Under the pieces are notes generated by a model, which was not told the origin of the DNA, did no database searches, and worked only from the letters and a program-made list of their open reading frames with translations. From JAAZMI01 sp050948785 (lineage in GTDB: Bacteria; Bacillota; Dethiobacteria; DTU022; UBA8154), in NCBI GenBank assembly GCA_050948785.1, contig JBMNEM010000005.1, forward strand, positions 186,001 to 250,000: DNA of 64,000 bases. Reading direction: 5' to 3'. Each line of letters begins with the position of its first letter. Within the stretch, counting starts at the first letter, position 1. A program made the position numbers and the translations under genes. Positions 25,507 to 33,884 of this stretch are shown piece after piece.

Positions 25507-26451
25507 TTATATTGAGATGATCAGGCCCGGCCGCGTATAAAGAAGGAGCACACAGGCCAGGACCCAGAGTAAAATGCTGATGCCCAAAGGCCTGTCCTTG
25601 AGCAGCACCTCCTCGGGACTGCCGCCCAGGGCCCTTTGGTGCACCAGAAAAAGATAGCGGAAAATACCGTAGATGACAAAAGGGATGGTCAGCATGAGAT
25701 CCTGCGTGGGACTGGCCGTAAAACTATACAGGGAATAGGCCATGATCGTCGCCGCCGTCACAACAGCAATGAGCTGGTCGAGATAAGCCACAGAATAATC
25801 GGCGAGCACCTGGCGGTGTTCCCTCCCGCCTGCCCCCAAACTGAGATACTCCTGCCGGCGCTTCGTGAGAGCGAGAAAAAGAGCCAGCAGCAGCGTGCAG
25901 ATCAGCAGCCAGGGGGAGATACGCACACCGATGGCCGCCCCCCCGGCAACAGCCCGCAGGAGAAACCCGAAGGCCACAGCAAAAACATCAAGAATGACAA
26001 TATGTTTAAAATACAGCGAATAACCCATGACCAGCAGGAAATAAAGCACCGCCACCAGCAAAAAATACTTTCCCAAGACAAAAGAGAGACAAAAGGAGAC
26101 AGCGAGCAGCAGCAAAAAAATAACCCGGGCCTGTCCCACCCGAATCCGGCCCGCAGCCAGAGGCCTGTAGCGCTTCTGGGCATGTTTCCGATCCTCTTCC
26201 AGATCAATGATATCATTCATAATATAAACCGCCCCGGAAAGCAGGCAAAAAGTCCCAAAGGCCAGCACTGCTTTGCAGAGCAGGGGCGTACAAAAAAGAT
26301 TCCCGGAAAACACCAGCCCGGCAAGGAGGAAAAAGTTCTTCGTCCATTGCCGGGGACGCAGCAGGTTGAACGCCGCCCCCAGCAGCGGTAAAAAGCTGCC
26401 CCGGGAAATTTCCTGCAGCATTTCCGTTTGCCGTTGTTCCCTAATTTTCAA
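25507..26451 (-). CDS. UbiA-type prenyltransferase, decaprenyl-phosphate phosphoribosyltransferase-like
   Basis: This 314-residue protein has about nine membrane helices. The prenyl-diphosphate/Mg motif NDIIDLEEDRKHAQKRYRP (near 78) and LTKRRQEY (near 200) match the decaprenyl-phosphate 5-phosphoribosyltransferase branch of UbiA, which moves phosphoribose from PRPP to a polyprenyl phosphate. RPRQWTKNFF at about 32 is also typical of that branch. The TTG start is weakly supported; ATG at codon 11 is an alternative. It is followed by the flippase-like gene. Confidence 0.78.
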   Translation of the reverse strand: MKIREQRQTEMLQEISRGSFLPLLGAAFNLLRPRQWTKNFFLLAGLVFSGNLFCTPLLCKAVLAFGTFCLLSGAVYIMNDIIDLEEDRKHAQKRYRPLAAGRIRVGQARVIFLLLLAVSFCLSFVLGKYFLLVAVLYFLLVMGYSLYFKHIVILDVFAVAFGFLLRAVAGGAAIGVRISPWLLICTLLLALFLALTKRRQEYLSLGAGGREHRQVLADYSVAYLDQLIAVVTAATIMAYSLYSFTASPTQDLMLTIPFVIYGIFRYLFLVHQRALGGSPEEVLLKDRPLGISILLWVLACVLLLYTRPGLIISI

Positions 26452-26484
26452 AAAATCACCGCCCCAAAAAAGCCTTGTTATGCC

Positions 26485-27330
26485 TCAAAAAAAGTGTCGT
26501 ATTTGAGGTTCGGCATCTTCTTTTTTCAATATCTCCATGACCTTTCCGATTACTGTAACTTTTGCCGGCTCCGCTATCACCATTGGACGGTATTTACTGT
26601 TTGCCGGTTTCAGGATAATCCGGGAACCGTCCCGATGGAAATATTTTATTGCAGCTTCGTTATCAACCCGGACCAAAGCAATTTCGCCATTTTCCACAGC
26701 AGGCTGCATACGGACCAAAACCAGGTCGCCGTCTTCAATGCCGGCTTTGATCATACTATCGCCTTTAGCGCGTACCAGAAAGGCTTTGCCACTGTGGGAA
26801 AACCGCTTCTCGACGGGCACGTATCCTTCCAACAGTTCTTCGATATATATGGGATTGCCTGCTGCAGCTTGGCCAATAAGGGGCAGAAAAACTTTATCTT
26901 CTTCTTCATCTTCTCTATCTTCTTCATTCTTCTCCAAAGCAAAGCTGTGCGTAAATTTTTCTCCATAGCTGCTGCCATATGCCCTGAAATATCTTTTCCC
27001 CTTTTCATTTATCCCTCGTTTCCTGCGCCACAGCAAAAACTGGATATAATTTTCCAGTTCTTCTTGCTCATACTGATTAAAATCATTAAAAACCTGCAGG
27101 ATTTTAATCTCTGTATCTGTAAACCCGCTTTCCTTTCCTGTTAACAACCAATCAGTGGAAACATTGAAAAACCTGGAAAGAGCTATAATATTATTTCCAC
27201 CCGGAACCCTACGATCTTTTTCCCAATTGTTCACGCTCCCGGTAGCAGCGTCAATGGCTTTTTCCAACTCGGCCATGGAAAGTTTCCTTTTATTTCTTAA
27301 ATATTTTATGCGCTCTCCTATTGTTTGCAT
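26485..27330 (-). CDS. LexA/CI-like transcriptional regulator (XRE HTH + S24 peptidase)
   Basis: The protein has 281 residues from ATG 27328-27330, with AAGGGG upstream; the frame is open to 27615, but that extension lacks conserved features and covers the divergent promoter. Residues 6-60 form an XRE helix-turn-helix (MAELEKAIDAATGSVNNWEKDRR). An acidic linker (about 135-145) leads to an S24 domain with the self-cleavage site Ala157-Gly158, nucleophile Ser192 (KGDSMIKAG) and Lys229. Such proteins lose repression after RecA-stimulated autoproteolysis. The divergent gene at 27538 is the likely target besides itself. Confidence 0.85.
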   Translation of the reverse strand: MQTIGERIKYLRNKRKLSMAELEKAIDAATGSVNNWEKDRRVPGGNNIIALSRFFNVSTDWLLTGKESGFTDTEIKILQVFNDFNQYEQEELENYIQFLLWRRKRGINEKGKRYFRAYGSSYGEKFTHSFALEKNEEDREDEEEDKVFLPLIGQAAAGNPIYIEELLEGYVPVEKRFSHSGKAFLVRAKGDSMIKAGIEDGDLVLVRMQPAVENGEIALVRVDNEAAIKYFHRDGSRIILKPANSKYRPMVIAEPAKVTVIGKVMEILKKEDAEPQIRHFF

Positions 27331-27414
27331 CTCTTTATTATATCCCCTTAAAACAAGAAAATAGGAAATAGAAGAAAATAACGGAAAAATTGCAGATAAA
27401 AATCTATAATGCCG

Positions 27415-27443
27415 TTGACATCGCAGATTATTATCAGTATAAT
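27415..27443 (+). promoter_or_regulatory. consensus sigma-A promoter of the PaaK-like gene
   Basis: TTGACA (27415-27420), exactly 17 bases, then TATAAT (27438-27443): a perfect consensus promoter. It lies in the gap between the S24 regulator and the divergent PaaK-like gene, so a strong promoter under repression is likely. Confidence 0.85.
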
Positions 27444-27537
27444 ACAACTGCCTTCTCATTATTTTATCACAGGTAGGGACAACCATCCATAAGAAAGCCT
27501 GTCGAATAAATAATGCAATCACAAGGGAGGAGTGTAA

Positions 27538-28605
27538 ATGAAACAACTTTGGAATAAAAGATTTGAAACAATGTCCAGAGATGAACTGGAAAATATAAGA
27601 AACTCGAAAATTCAAACACAGTTGAAATATTGTTATGAAAGATCTTCTTTTTATAAACAGGCCTTTGATGAAATTGGTTTTTTGCCAGAGGATATTAAAA
27701 CTATAGAAAATTTGAGAAAACTCCCTATAGTAATGGACAAAGAAATTGAAAAAAACAGCAGAGATGAATCAATAAAAGAGCATGGACACCCTTATGGAAT
27801 GCACTTATGTGTACCTGTTGAACAGCTATTGGTTGCCAAGACCACGGGAGGCACCACGGAAGCACCTACCTTCACTTATACCTTTACCAAAAATGATCTA
27901 GAAAGATGGAATGAACAATTGGCAAGAGTATTCTGGTTTGGGGGTTTAAGGCCAGAGGATATTGTTTTATACTGTTTAACTTTAAGTGGCGGCCGGGCTG
28001 ATTCTCAAATAAAAAGCGCAATTGAATACCTAGGTGCTCTGACAATAGAAGCTGGCGCAGAAAGCGAAATTGAGAGGATTTTTAATTTAGCTGATTTGAC
28101 AAAACCAAATGTACTGCTGGCCACGCCCTCTTTAACAAAATACATGATTGAAAAAAGCAAAGAAATAACCGGTAAATCAATTAAAGAGTATAAATTTGAA
28201 AAAATATTTTCACCTGGTGAGCCGGGAGTTGGCCTGGGAGAGGTAAAAGAAAAAGCTGAGAACGCGTATGGAGCAAAATGGTTTGATTATTTAATACCTT
28301 GTGGAGAAGGAGCCTGCTGTTCCTGTGGCAGCAAAGAATATCAAGTTATGCACGAAGTTGCTCCAGAATATTCTATTTTTCTGGATGACCTTGTTGATCC
28401 CCAAACAAAGCAACCTCTAGAAATAAGAAATGGGGCAATTGGAGAAATTGTATTAACTTCATTGGACAGGGAAGGGGTTCCTTTAATCAAATTTGCTTCA
28501 GGTGATCTAGTTCAAGTTTTTACAGAAAAATGTGCATGTGGATATCCCGGACCCGGTTACAGGATGAAATATATTGGCCAAGCTGACGATTTATTAAATT
28601 CTTAA
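27538..28605 (+). CDS. short phenylacetate-CoA-ligase-like (PaaK) adenylate-forming enzyme
   Basis: At 355 residues it is shorter than PaaK (about 430). It keeps LKYCYERSSFYKQAF near 30, the AMP-forming P-loop AKTTGGTTEAPT near 103, a CSCGS and CACGYPGPG cysteine pair typical of bacterial PaaK-like proteins, and the FASGDLV motif near 325. It ends at YIGQADDLLNS, where the C-terminal lid domain should begin, so full ligase activity is doubtful. AGGGAGGAG precedes the ATG. The gene is clearly more AT-rich than its neighbours, a sign of transfer, and is driven by a consensus promoter. Confidence 0.75.
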   Translation: MKQLWNKRFETMSRDELENIRNSKIQTQLKYCYERSSFYKQAFDEIGFLPEDIKTIENLRKLPIVMDKEIEKNSRDESIKEHGHPYGMHLCVPVEQLLVAKTTGGTTEAPTFTYTFTKNDLERWNEQLARVFWFGGLRPEDIVLYCLTLSGGRADSQIKSAIEYLGALTIEAGAESEIERIFNLADLTKPNVLLATPSLTKYMIEKSKEITGKSIKEYKFEKIFSPGEPGVGLGEVKEKAENAYGAKWFDYLIPCGEGACCSCGSKEYQVMHEVAPEYSIFLDDLVDPQTKQPLEIRNGAIGEIVLTSLDREGVPLIKFASGDLVQVFTEKCACGYPGPGYRMKYIGQADDLLNS

Positions 28606-28726
28606 AAAGCTATAAAAATAATAAGCAAAGAAACTGGGGAACTTTTCCTCCTGCCTTGCCGTCAAATGGATAAATGCTTGTAATGAGCATCAATCCATAA
28701 TCAAATCAACAGGAGGTTTTAAAGCT

Positions 28727-30814
28727 ATGGAAGAAAAGTATCCCCAAAAGAAATGGTGGTGGTTTCTGGTCTTTGCGGCACTGCCCGTCCTTGCCTGGGG
28801 AATGCTGCTGTTAACAGCTGCCGCACACCAAGCCGCCGCCCAAGGCGTACCTGTAACCGTCAATGAGGAGGAGCCGAACGCTCCCCAAAAAGTCTCCACC
28901 ACCGCCGATCTCCCGGTCGTCGGCTCATTCACCAACCTGCAGAAGCTGCTGGAAAAAGCACACTCCACTACGCTTCTCCATGGGGGACGGCTGATAAGGT
29001 CGTCCTTGGCTGTGGGAGCCGGGGCAGACGCAGCGGTTGACAACAGCATGTCCCTGCAAAAAAGTGCCCAGCAGACCCCAGCACCGGCGGCGGAAGCCGA
29101 GGATTATGCCACCACCAACCTCCAGGTGGAGGGGGTGGACGAAGCCGATATCGTCAAAACCGACGGGCAATATCTTTACCAGGTCAACAAGGGGCGTATT
29201 ATCATCGCCAGGGCCTATCCCCCCGGGGAGATGAAAATTTGCAGCACCCTGCAATTCAACGATACCGGATTTACCCCCCGGGAGCTTTACGTGGATCACA
29301 ACCGCTTGGTGGTCATCGGCACAGCCCATCAGGAGATCCCTGTGCAACCTATGCCCAAAAATCCTCAAGAACCTCTCCTGCCACAATCCCAGAAAAGTAT
29401 CGCCATTTACCCTCCCCCCCCTTATCGCCAAAGCACGCTGAAAACAATCATCTTCGACATCAGCAACAAAGAAAATGTCCGGCAGTTGCGGGAAATAGAG
29501 CTGGAAGGGCATTATGTCTCTTCGCGCAAGATCGGGCCGGCCCTCTACCTGGTGGCCAACAAGAGCGTTGGCGACTACTGGATCATGCCGGCAGATGCGG
29601 AAAACTCCGCGCCTTCCTACCGTGACACAGCAATCAAAGAAGATTTCATCAAGATCGGCTATGATCGCATCCGCTATTTCCCCGGCTTTTTAACCCCAAA
29701 CTACCTGCTTGTCGCCGGGTTAAACCTTGAAAAGAGCACTGCACCGGTAAAAGTGCAGACCTACCTGGGCGCCAGCGAAAACATCTACGCCTCATTAGAG
29801 CACCTCTATGTCGCCGTGGCAAACTACGGCAGCGGCGACCCGGAAATAAAGCGGCCCCCCAGCGGCCCGGACACCATGCTCTACAAATTTGCTCTGGATA
29901 ACGGCACAGTGGCATACACCGCCCAGGGGAAAGTCCCCGGCACGGTCCTGAACCAGTTTTCCATGGATGAATACAAAGAGCACCTGCGCCTGGCCACGAC
30001 AACCGGCTCTCCCTGGGGCAGCGGCGAAGAAATCTCCAAAAACAACGTCTACATCCTCGATCCAGAACTGCAGATCACGGGCAGAGTTGAAGATCTCGCT
30101 CCCGGCGAAAAAATCTACGCTGCCCGCTTCCTGGGAGAAAAAGGCTACATGGTCACCTTTCGCACAGTGGATCCCCTCTTCGTCATCGACCTGCAGGATC
30201 CGCAAAAGCCCCGCCTCCTTGGCGCCTTAAAAATACCGGGCTACAGCGACTACCTCCATCCTTACGATGAAAACCACCTGCTCGGCTTTGGCAAAGAAAC
30301 CATGGAAATCCCGCAGAAAGACCACCAGGGCAGCACCATCGGCAGCACCATCATCGACCTGGGGATGAAGCTCTCCCTTTTCGACGTCAGCGACGTGCAA
30401 AACCCCGTGGAAAAATTTAAAACAACAATCGGCGGGCGCGGCACTCATTCAGAGCTGCTTCAGAATCACAAGGCCCTGCTCTGGAGCAAGGATAAAAACC
30501 TGCTGGCCTTCCCCCTGACCGTCATGGAAACAAAAAGCACCACCCCGCAGGGTATCCCCGGCTACGGAGAATTTACCTTCCAGGGAGCGTACATTTACAA
30601 CATTGACATGCAAAAAGGCTTCCAGCTCAAAGGGAAAATCACCCACCTGGACAAAGAAGACTATCTCAAAGCCGGGCATCACTGGTACGACAGCGACAAA
30701 AACGTAGAGCGGATCCTCTACATCAACGACACCCTCTACACCCTTTCCCCCAGCCGGATCAAAGCCAACACCCTGGCCAACCTCCAGGAAATCGGCTCAC
30801 TGCACATACCCTAA
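28727..30814 (+). CDS. secreted C-terminal beta-propeller domain protein
   Basis: This 695-residue protein has a single N-terminal membrane/signal segment (about 11-35). The body matches the beta-propeller family distantly related to WD-40: TTNLQVEGVDEADIVKTDG near 125, YLYQVNKGRIIIARAYP, KTIIFDISNKENVRQLREIE, and repeated VFDVSDVQNP-type blades, including the characteristic GRVEDLAPGEKIYAARFLG. It should face the cell exterior. A GGAGG site precedes the ATG. A REP palindrome with GGCTGGCCTTT lies 20 bases after the stop and may terminate transcription. Confidence 0.82.
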   Translation: MEEKYPQKKWWWFLVFAALPVLAWGMLLLTAAAHQAAAQGVPVTVNEEEPNAPQKVSTTADLPVVGSFTNLQKLLEKAHSTTLLHGGRLIRSSLAVGAGADAAVDNSMSLQKSAQQTPAPAAEAEDYATTNLQVEGVDEADIVKTDGQYLYQVNKGRIIIARAYPPGEMKICSTLQFNDTGFTPRELYVDHNRLVVIGTAHQEIPVQPMPKNPQEPLLPQSQKSIAIYPPPPYRQSTLKTIIFDISNKENVRQLREIELEGHYVSSRKIGPALYLVANKSVGDYWIMPADAENSAPSYRDTAIKEDFIKIGYDRIRYFPGFLTPNYLLVAGLNLEKSTAPVKVQTYLGASENIYASLEHLYVAVANYGSGDPEIKRPPSGPDTMLYKFALDNGTVAYTAQGKVPGTVLNQFSMDEYKEHLRLATTTGSPWGSGEEISKNNVYILDPELQITGRVEDLAPGEKIYAARFLGEKGYMVTFRTVDPLFVIDLQDPQKPRLLGALKIPGYSDYLHPYDENHLLGFGKETMEIPQKDHQGSTIGSTIIDLGMKLSLFDVSDVQNPVEKFKTTIGGRGTHSELLQNHKALLWSKDKNLLAFPLTVMETKSTTPQGIPGYGEFTFQGAYIYNIDMQKGFQLKGKITHLDKEDYLKAGHHWYDSDKNVERILYINDTLYTLSPSRIKANTLANLQEIGSLHIP

Positions 30815-30834
30815 AGGCGGGAGTAAAAAACAGG

Positions 30835-30966
30835 CCAGCCGCGGGAACAGTCCCCATGGCTGGCCTTTGCTTCTTGCACCAACCGCGGGGACGGGCCTTG
30901 TGGCTGGCCCCACTCTCACCAGCACCAACCGCGGGCACCAACCGCGGGGACGGGCCTCGTGGCTGG
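30835..30966 (-). repeat. REP cluster after the beta-propeller gene
   Basis: Copies at 30834-30864 (CCAGCCGCGGGA...CCCATGGCTGG), 30879-30907 (CCAACCGCGGGG...CCTTGTGGCTGG) and 30935-30964 (preceded by a partial CCAACCGCGGGC), then a degenerate CTGGCCCCGTGGCCGG near 31029. They fill the gap to the converging DUF554 gene. Confidence 0.8.
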
Positions 30967-31060
30967 TGCCGTGGCTGACCACCAAAAAGGCTTCCAGCTC
31001 CCAACCGAGCCAGCCAAACCAGCCAGAGGGACTGGCCCCGTGGCCGGCCATTTCATTTGC

Positions 31061-31741
31061 CTAGCCAAAAAGCAGTGCAAAAACAAACGCGTACAGCAGG
31101 GCGGGTAAAAGATTGCCCACCTTGATCTCCTTAATCTCCAGGATGTTAAAGCTGATCCCCAAAATTAAAAGACCGCCGGTCGCGGTCATCTCCGCCATAA
31201 CCGCCTCCGTGAGAAAATGGCGCAGGGAGCCGGCCAGGACCGTGATACTCCCCTGGTAGAGAAAAACCGGGAGCGCCGCAAAGGCAACCCCCGGACCGAG
31301 GCTGGCACTGAGCATAATGGAAGAAATGCCGTCCAGAACAGACTTGGCTAAAAGGGTCGTATGCTTTCCGGTCAAACCGCTTTCCAGGGCACCCATCACG
31401 GCCATGGCCCCCACACAAAAAAGGAGACTCGCCGTGACAAACCCCTGCGTAAAAGTATCCCCTCCCGGGGAAGAAAAGCGCCTCTGCAGGGCCACACCCC
31501 ACTTTTGAAGCCTCTCCTCCAACCCAATAAGCTCCCCGGTAACCGCACCCGCCAGCAGACTGCTAAAAATAAGCAAAATATTGCGACCTTCCAAAACCAT
31601 TTTCAGGCCAATTAAAATTGTCGCCAGCCCCACGGCCTGGAGAATAATGCCTTTGATCTTTTCCGGCAGCCCCGCCTTTAAAAAATGGCCCAGAAGCGCG
31701 CCGACAAGAATAGCAGCCACATTGATAAGCGTTCCCAACAT
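31061..31741 (-). CDS. DUF554 family membrane protein
   Basis: This protein of about 226 residues has about seven helices. LGTLINVAAILVGALLG at the N-terminus, LIGLEERLQ near 75 and AMAVMGALESG near 110 are the DUF554 (YdfK-like) marks; the transported substrate is unknown. I place the start at ATG 31739-31741, with GGGGGAA 6 bases upstream, rather than 31762, since the family starts directly with the first helix. Confidence 0.82.
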   Translation of the reverse strand: MLGTLINVAAILVGALLGHFLKAGLPEKIKGIILQAVGLATILIGLKMVLEGRNILLIFSSLLAGAVTGELIGLEERLQKWGVALQRRFSSPGGDTFTQGFVTASLLFCVGAMAVMGALESGLTGKHTTLLAKSVLDGISSIMLSASLGPGVAFAALPVFLYQGSITVLAGSLRHFLTEAVMAEMTATGGLLILGISFNILEIKEIKVGNLLPALLYAFVFALLFG

Positions 31742-31807
31742 AGACTGTTCCCCCGCAAACATTAGATTTAAGCACTTTTAAGCACTTTGCCCGGCGAGAC
31801 AGAAACA

Positions 31808-31905
31808 CCAACCGCGGGGACGGCCCTCGTGGCTGGCACTACTCTCCCCAGCACCCACCAACCGCGGGGACGGTCCCCGCGGTTGTGCCCGTGGTTGTGC
31901 CCGCA
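31808..31905 (-). repeat. REP pair near the DUF554 start
   Basis: Copies at 31808-31836 (CCAACCGCGGGG...CCTCGTGGCTGG) and 31858-31886 (CCAACCGCGGGG...CCCCGCGGTTGT), then trailing GTGGTTG and CGCAGCCGG arms. This is the last standard REP cluster of the GC-rich region; downstream of it standard copies are not seen. Confidence 0.8.
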
Positions 31906-31969
31906 GCCGGCCCCCGCACGCACCCGCCGCAGCAGACCTGCGATGGAAAAGATACTCGATACTCAATAC

Positions 31970-33031
31970 TCAATGCGAAAAAGAATACTCAGCGACAAAA
32001 CTGCTCTGCCCGTCCCGAGTCAAAGCCATGGGGAATGGAACAAGCAGCTCTTTTTCCTGCCGCGTAACTACCGGAAAACCGTAAAATTCATTTAAATATT
32101 TTGGGTTTTTCCCCTTTTCCTGAAAGGTATGGATAAACTCAAGATGCCTTTGGATTCTGCTGCTGCTATAACACTGGACGGCAGGCAGAGAATTTTGGAT
32201 GATCTCTGCCGCAATTTCTACCATGGAAGCACTGATGTCAATGCCAACGCTGTTTCTACCGGTGGCCAAAGCAGCCACGGATGTGGTTCCCGTCCCCATA
32301 AAAGGATCAAGCACCACGTCCCCGATCACTGAAAACATCAAAATAAGGCGCAGCGGTATGTCTAAAGGAAAAGCAGCACTTCGTTTTCTGGCGTTTGTAG
32401 AACGGAGACTCTGGCTCGTTCCTTGAACCTCCCAAATATCTGAAAAAAACCGGTTTCTTTCTTCCCAAAACAAGGCGCTGGCCTGGCGGAGATTCTTTGC
32501 CTCCTTATGCCTAAACTGCCGCTTCCTCTCTTTTCTGAAAATAAGTATATACTCGTGCTCCAAAGTGACATAAGCACCTGCCGGCAGCATTCCGGAACCC
32601 ATAAATTTATTCGGGGAATTGGCAGGCTTGCGCCAAATAATGGCCGGAAGAGGATCCAGGCCGAGGGAAATACACTTTCTTTGCAGACGAGCCTGATTGG
32701 GATAAAGCCTGAAATTTCCCTGGATCGTTCTTATGGCATCGCCTATGTTTATACACATAAAGCCGCCGGGGCGCATAAGCCTGTAAGCTTCTTCCCAGAC
32801 CTTGTCCAGCTCACAGTGCATCAACTCAAAAGCACCCCAAGCATCGCCCTCGAGCAGCAATTCTTTAGTTTTAAAATTCATCCGGGAAAAAATCTCATCC
32901 CACATGCCAATCAGGGGATAGGGAGGTGAGGTAACAACAAGATCGACCGCTTCATCCGGTAAATCTATTTTTAGGCGGGAATCCGCTGTAAATAACCGAT
33001 GTGTTGTCTTCAACTGTCCTGCTTTAAGCAC
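31970..33031 (-). CDS. DNA methyltransferase, beta-class (N4-cytosine/N6-adenine)
   Basis: This 353-residue SAM-dependent DNA methyltransferase has the catalytic TSPPYPLIG (near 33) before the SAM-binding DPFMGTGTTSVAA (near 245), the beta-class order. TSPPY favours N4-cytosine, though adenine enzymes also occur. GTG start at 33029-33031. No restriction enzyme is adjacent; the neighbour upstream is a YwgA-like protein. The gene begins inside a thiaminase remnant. Target sequence unknown. Confidence 0.82.
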   Translation of the reverse strand: MLKAGQLKTTHRLFTADSRLKIDLPDEAVDLVVTSPPYPLIGMWDEIFSRMNFKTKELLLEGDAWGAFELMHCELDKVWEEAYRLMRPGGFMCINIGDAIRTIQGNFRLYPNQARLQRKCISLGLDPLPAIIWRKPANSPNKFMGSGMLPAGAYVTLEHEYILIFRKERKRQFRHKEAKNLRQASALFWEERNRFFSDIWEVQGTSQSLRSTNARKRSAAFPLDIPLRLILMFSVIGDVVLDPFMGTGTTSVAALATGRNSVGIDISASMVEIAAEIIQNSLPAVQCYSSSRIQRHLEFIHTFQEKGKNPKYLNEFYGFPVVTRQEKELLVPFPMALTRDGQSSFVAEYSFSH

Positions 33032-33144
33032 GATTGCGACTGCTCCCCTGGCATAATTTGCGTACCCCCCCGGACAAAAGGATATTCATGGCAGGCATCC
33101 CAAATAGGTGCAACTTTTTCCCTTAACTCCTCCGTAAATTTCAA
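33010..33144 (-). pseudogene. tenA: N-terminal stump of thiaminase II (TenA)
   Basis: The 44-codon frame from TTG 33142-33144 (GGAGGAG upstream) reads MKFTEELREKVAPIWDACHE then YPFVRG, which is the start of TenA-type thiaminase II. After that, at about 33072, homology stops and unrelated sequence leads into the methyltransferase start. The remaining 190 or so residues are not in the window. The methyltransferase module probably replaced them. Confidence 0.65.
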
Positions 33145-33204
33145 GGGCTGCACTCCTCCTTTCATGATAACCCTTCCGCTCTACCCCAAGATTGGCAGTC
33201 TAGC

Positions 33205-33717
33205 TTAAAAATTTTTACATAATATCTCTAGATACTCATCTAATTGCGATTTACTAAACTTGCTTCCTTTAATATCCTGAACACCCTTTATTATTTCTTG
33301 TTTTGCTTTTTCATTAAGCTTATCACTTCTGCCCATCGACCTAGCTACATAATCCAGGGTGGTAATTGCCTCTAAATCAAACGCAGTCATATTTGCAAAG
33401 TTATCTATCACATCACGAACAAGTTCTCTTTCCTGTGAAGAAAGCCCTTCACCTTCACAAAGATCAGCATCTAGTACACTAATCGTGTGGGTCTGACCGG
33501 AGGTATTAATAACTATAATTTCGCTGTTTTGCAATGCATGTAAGTTATCATCCAATATTGAACTATACGGCCCAAAAAAATGAATCCTATAATTCAAACC
33601 CAGTTCCAAACCTTTTCTCTCCATCAAATAAAGCAACTTTTGCACCATCTTTTTCCCTGGTTTACGATTTGCACCTATGCTCGCTAACACCTCAACAAGC
33701 TTTTTCATATGTTTCAA
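33205..33717 (-). CDS. YwgA-like (Panacea/SocA-related) protein
   Basis: This protein of about 170 residues has GKKMVQKLLYLMERKGLELG near 20, YRIHFFGPYSSILDDNLHAL near 42 and a helical C-terminus. The fold is that of YwgA and the DUF4065/Panacea antitoxin-like family. I choose TTG 33715-33717, with AAGGAGG 9 bases upstream, over the TTG at 33750. It follows a tiny ORF and vanZ on the same strand, and precedes the tenA stump and methyltransferase. A role as antitoxin or phage-defence accessory is inference only. Confidence 0.6.
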   Translation of the reverse strand: MKHMKKLVEVLASIGANRKPGKKMVQKLLYLMERKGLELGLNYRIHFFGPYSSILDDNLHALQNSEIIVINTSGQTHTISVLDADLCEGEGLSSQERELVRDVIDNFANMTAFDLEAITTLDYVARSMGRSDKLNEKAKQEIIKGVQDIKGSKFSKSQLDEYLEILCKNF

Positions 33718-33746
33718 TGCACTTTTCCTCCTTAACAACCGGCTAA

Positions 33747-33884
33747 TCAAACTTTAATTTTTTGATATAATTCCATAGCTTCTTTACTTTTTTCTCTAGA
33801 TACATACAGTCTTTTTATATTTATCTTTTCAGTTAGATTGCTGATTATATAAGACTCATCCGAAATTGGGTGTTGACGCCTCAT
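33747..33884 (-). CDS. small hypothetical protein (45 aa)
   Basis: The ATG overlaps the vanZ stop (ATGA), and the stop overlaps the first possible start of the YwgA-like gene. The product (MRRQHPISDESYIISNL...) is not recognised. The ribosome binding site is weak; tight packing on both sides is the only support. Confidence 0.35.
   Translation of the reverse strand: MRRQHPISDESYIISNLTEKINIKRLYVSREKSKEAMELYQKIKV

Noticed and set aside
26485..27615. 376-residue version of the S24 regulator
   Set aside because: The first 95 residues cover the divergent promoter and have no family features; ATG 27330 starts directly at the HTH.
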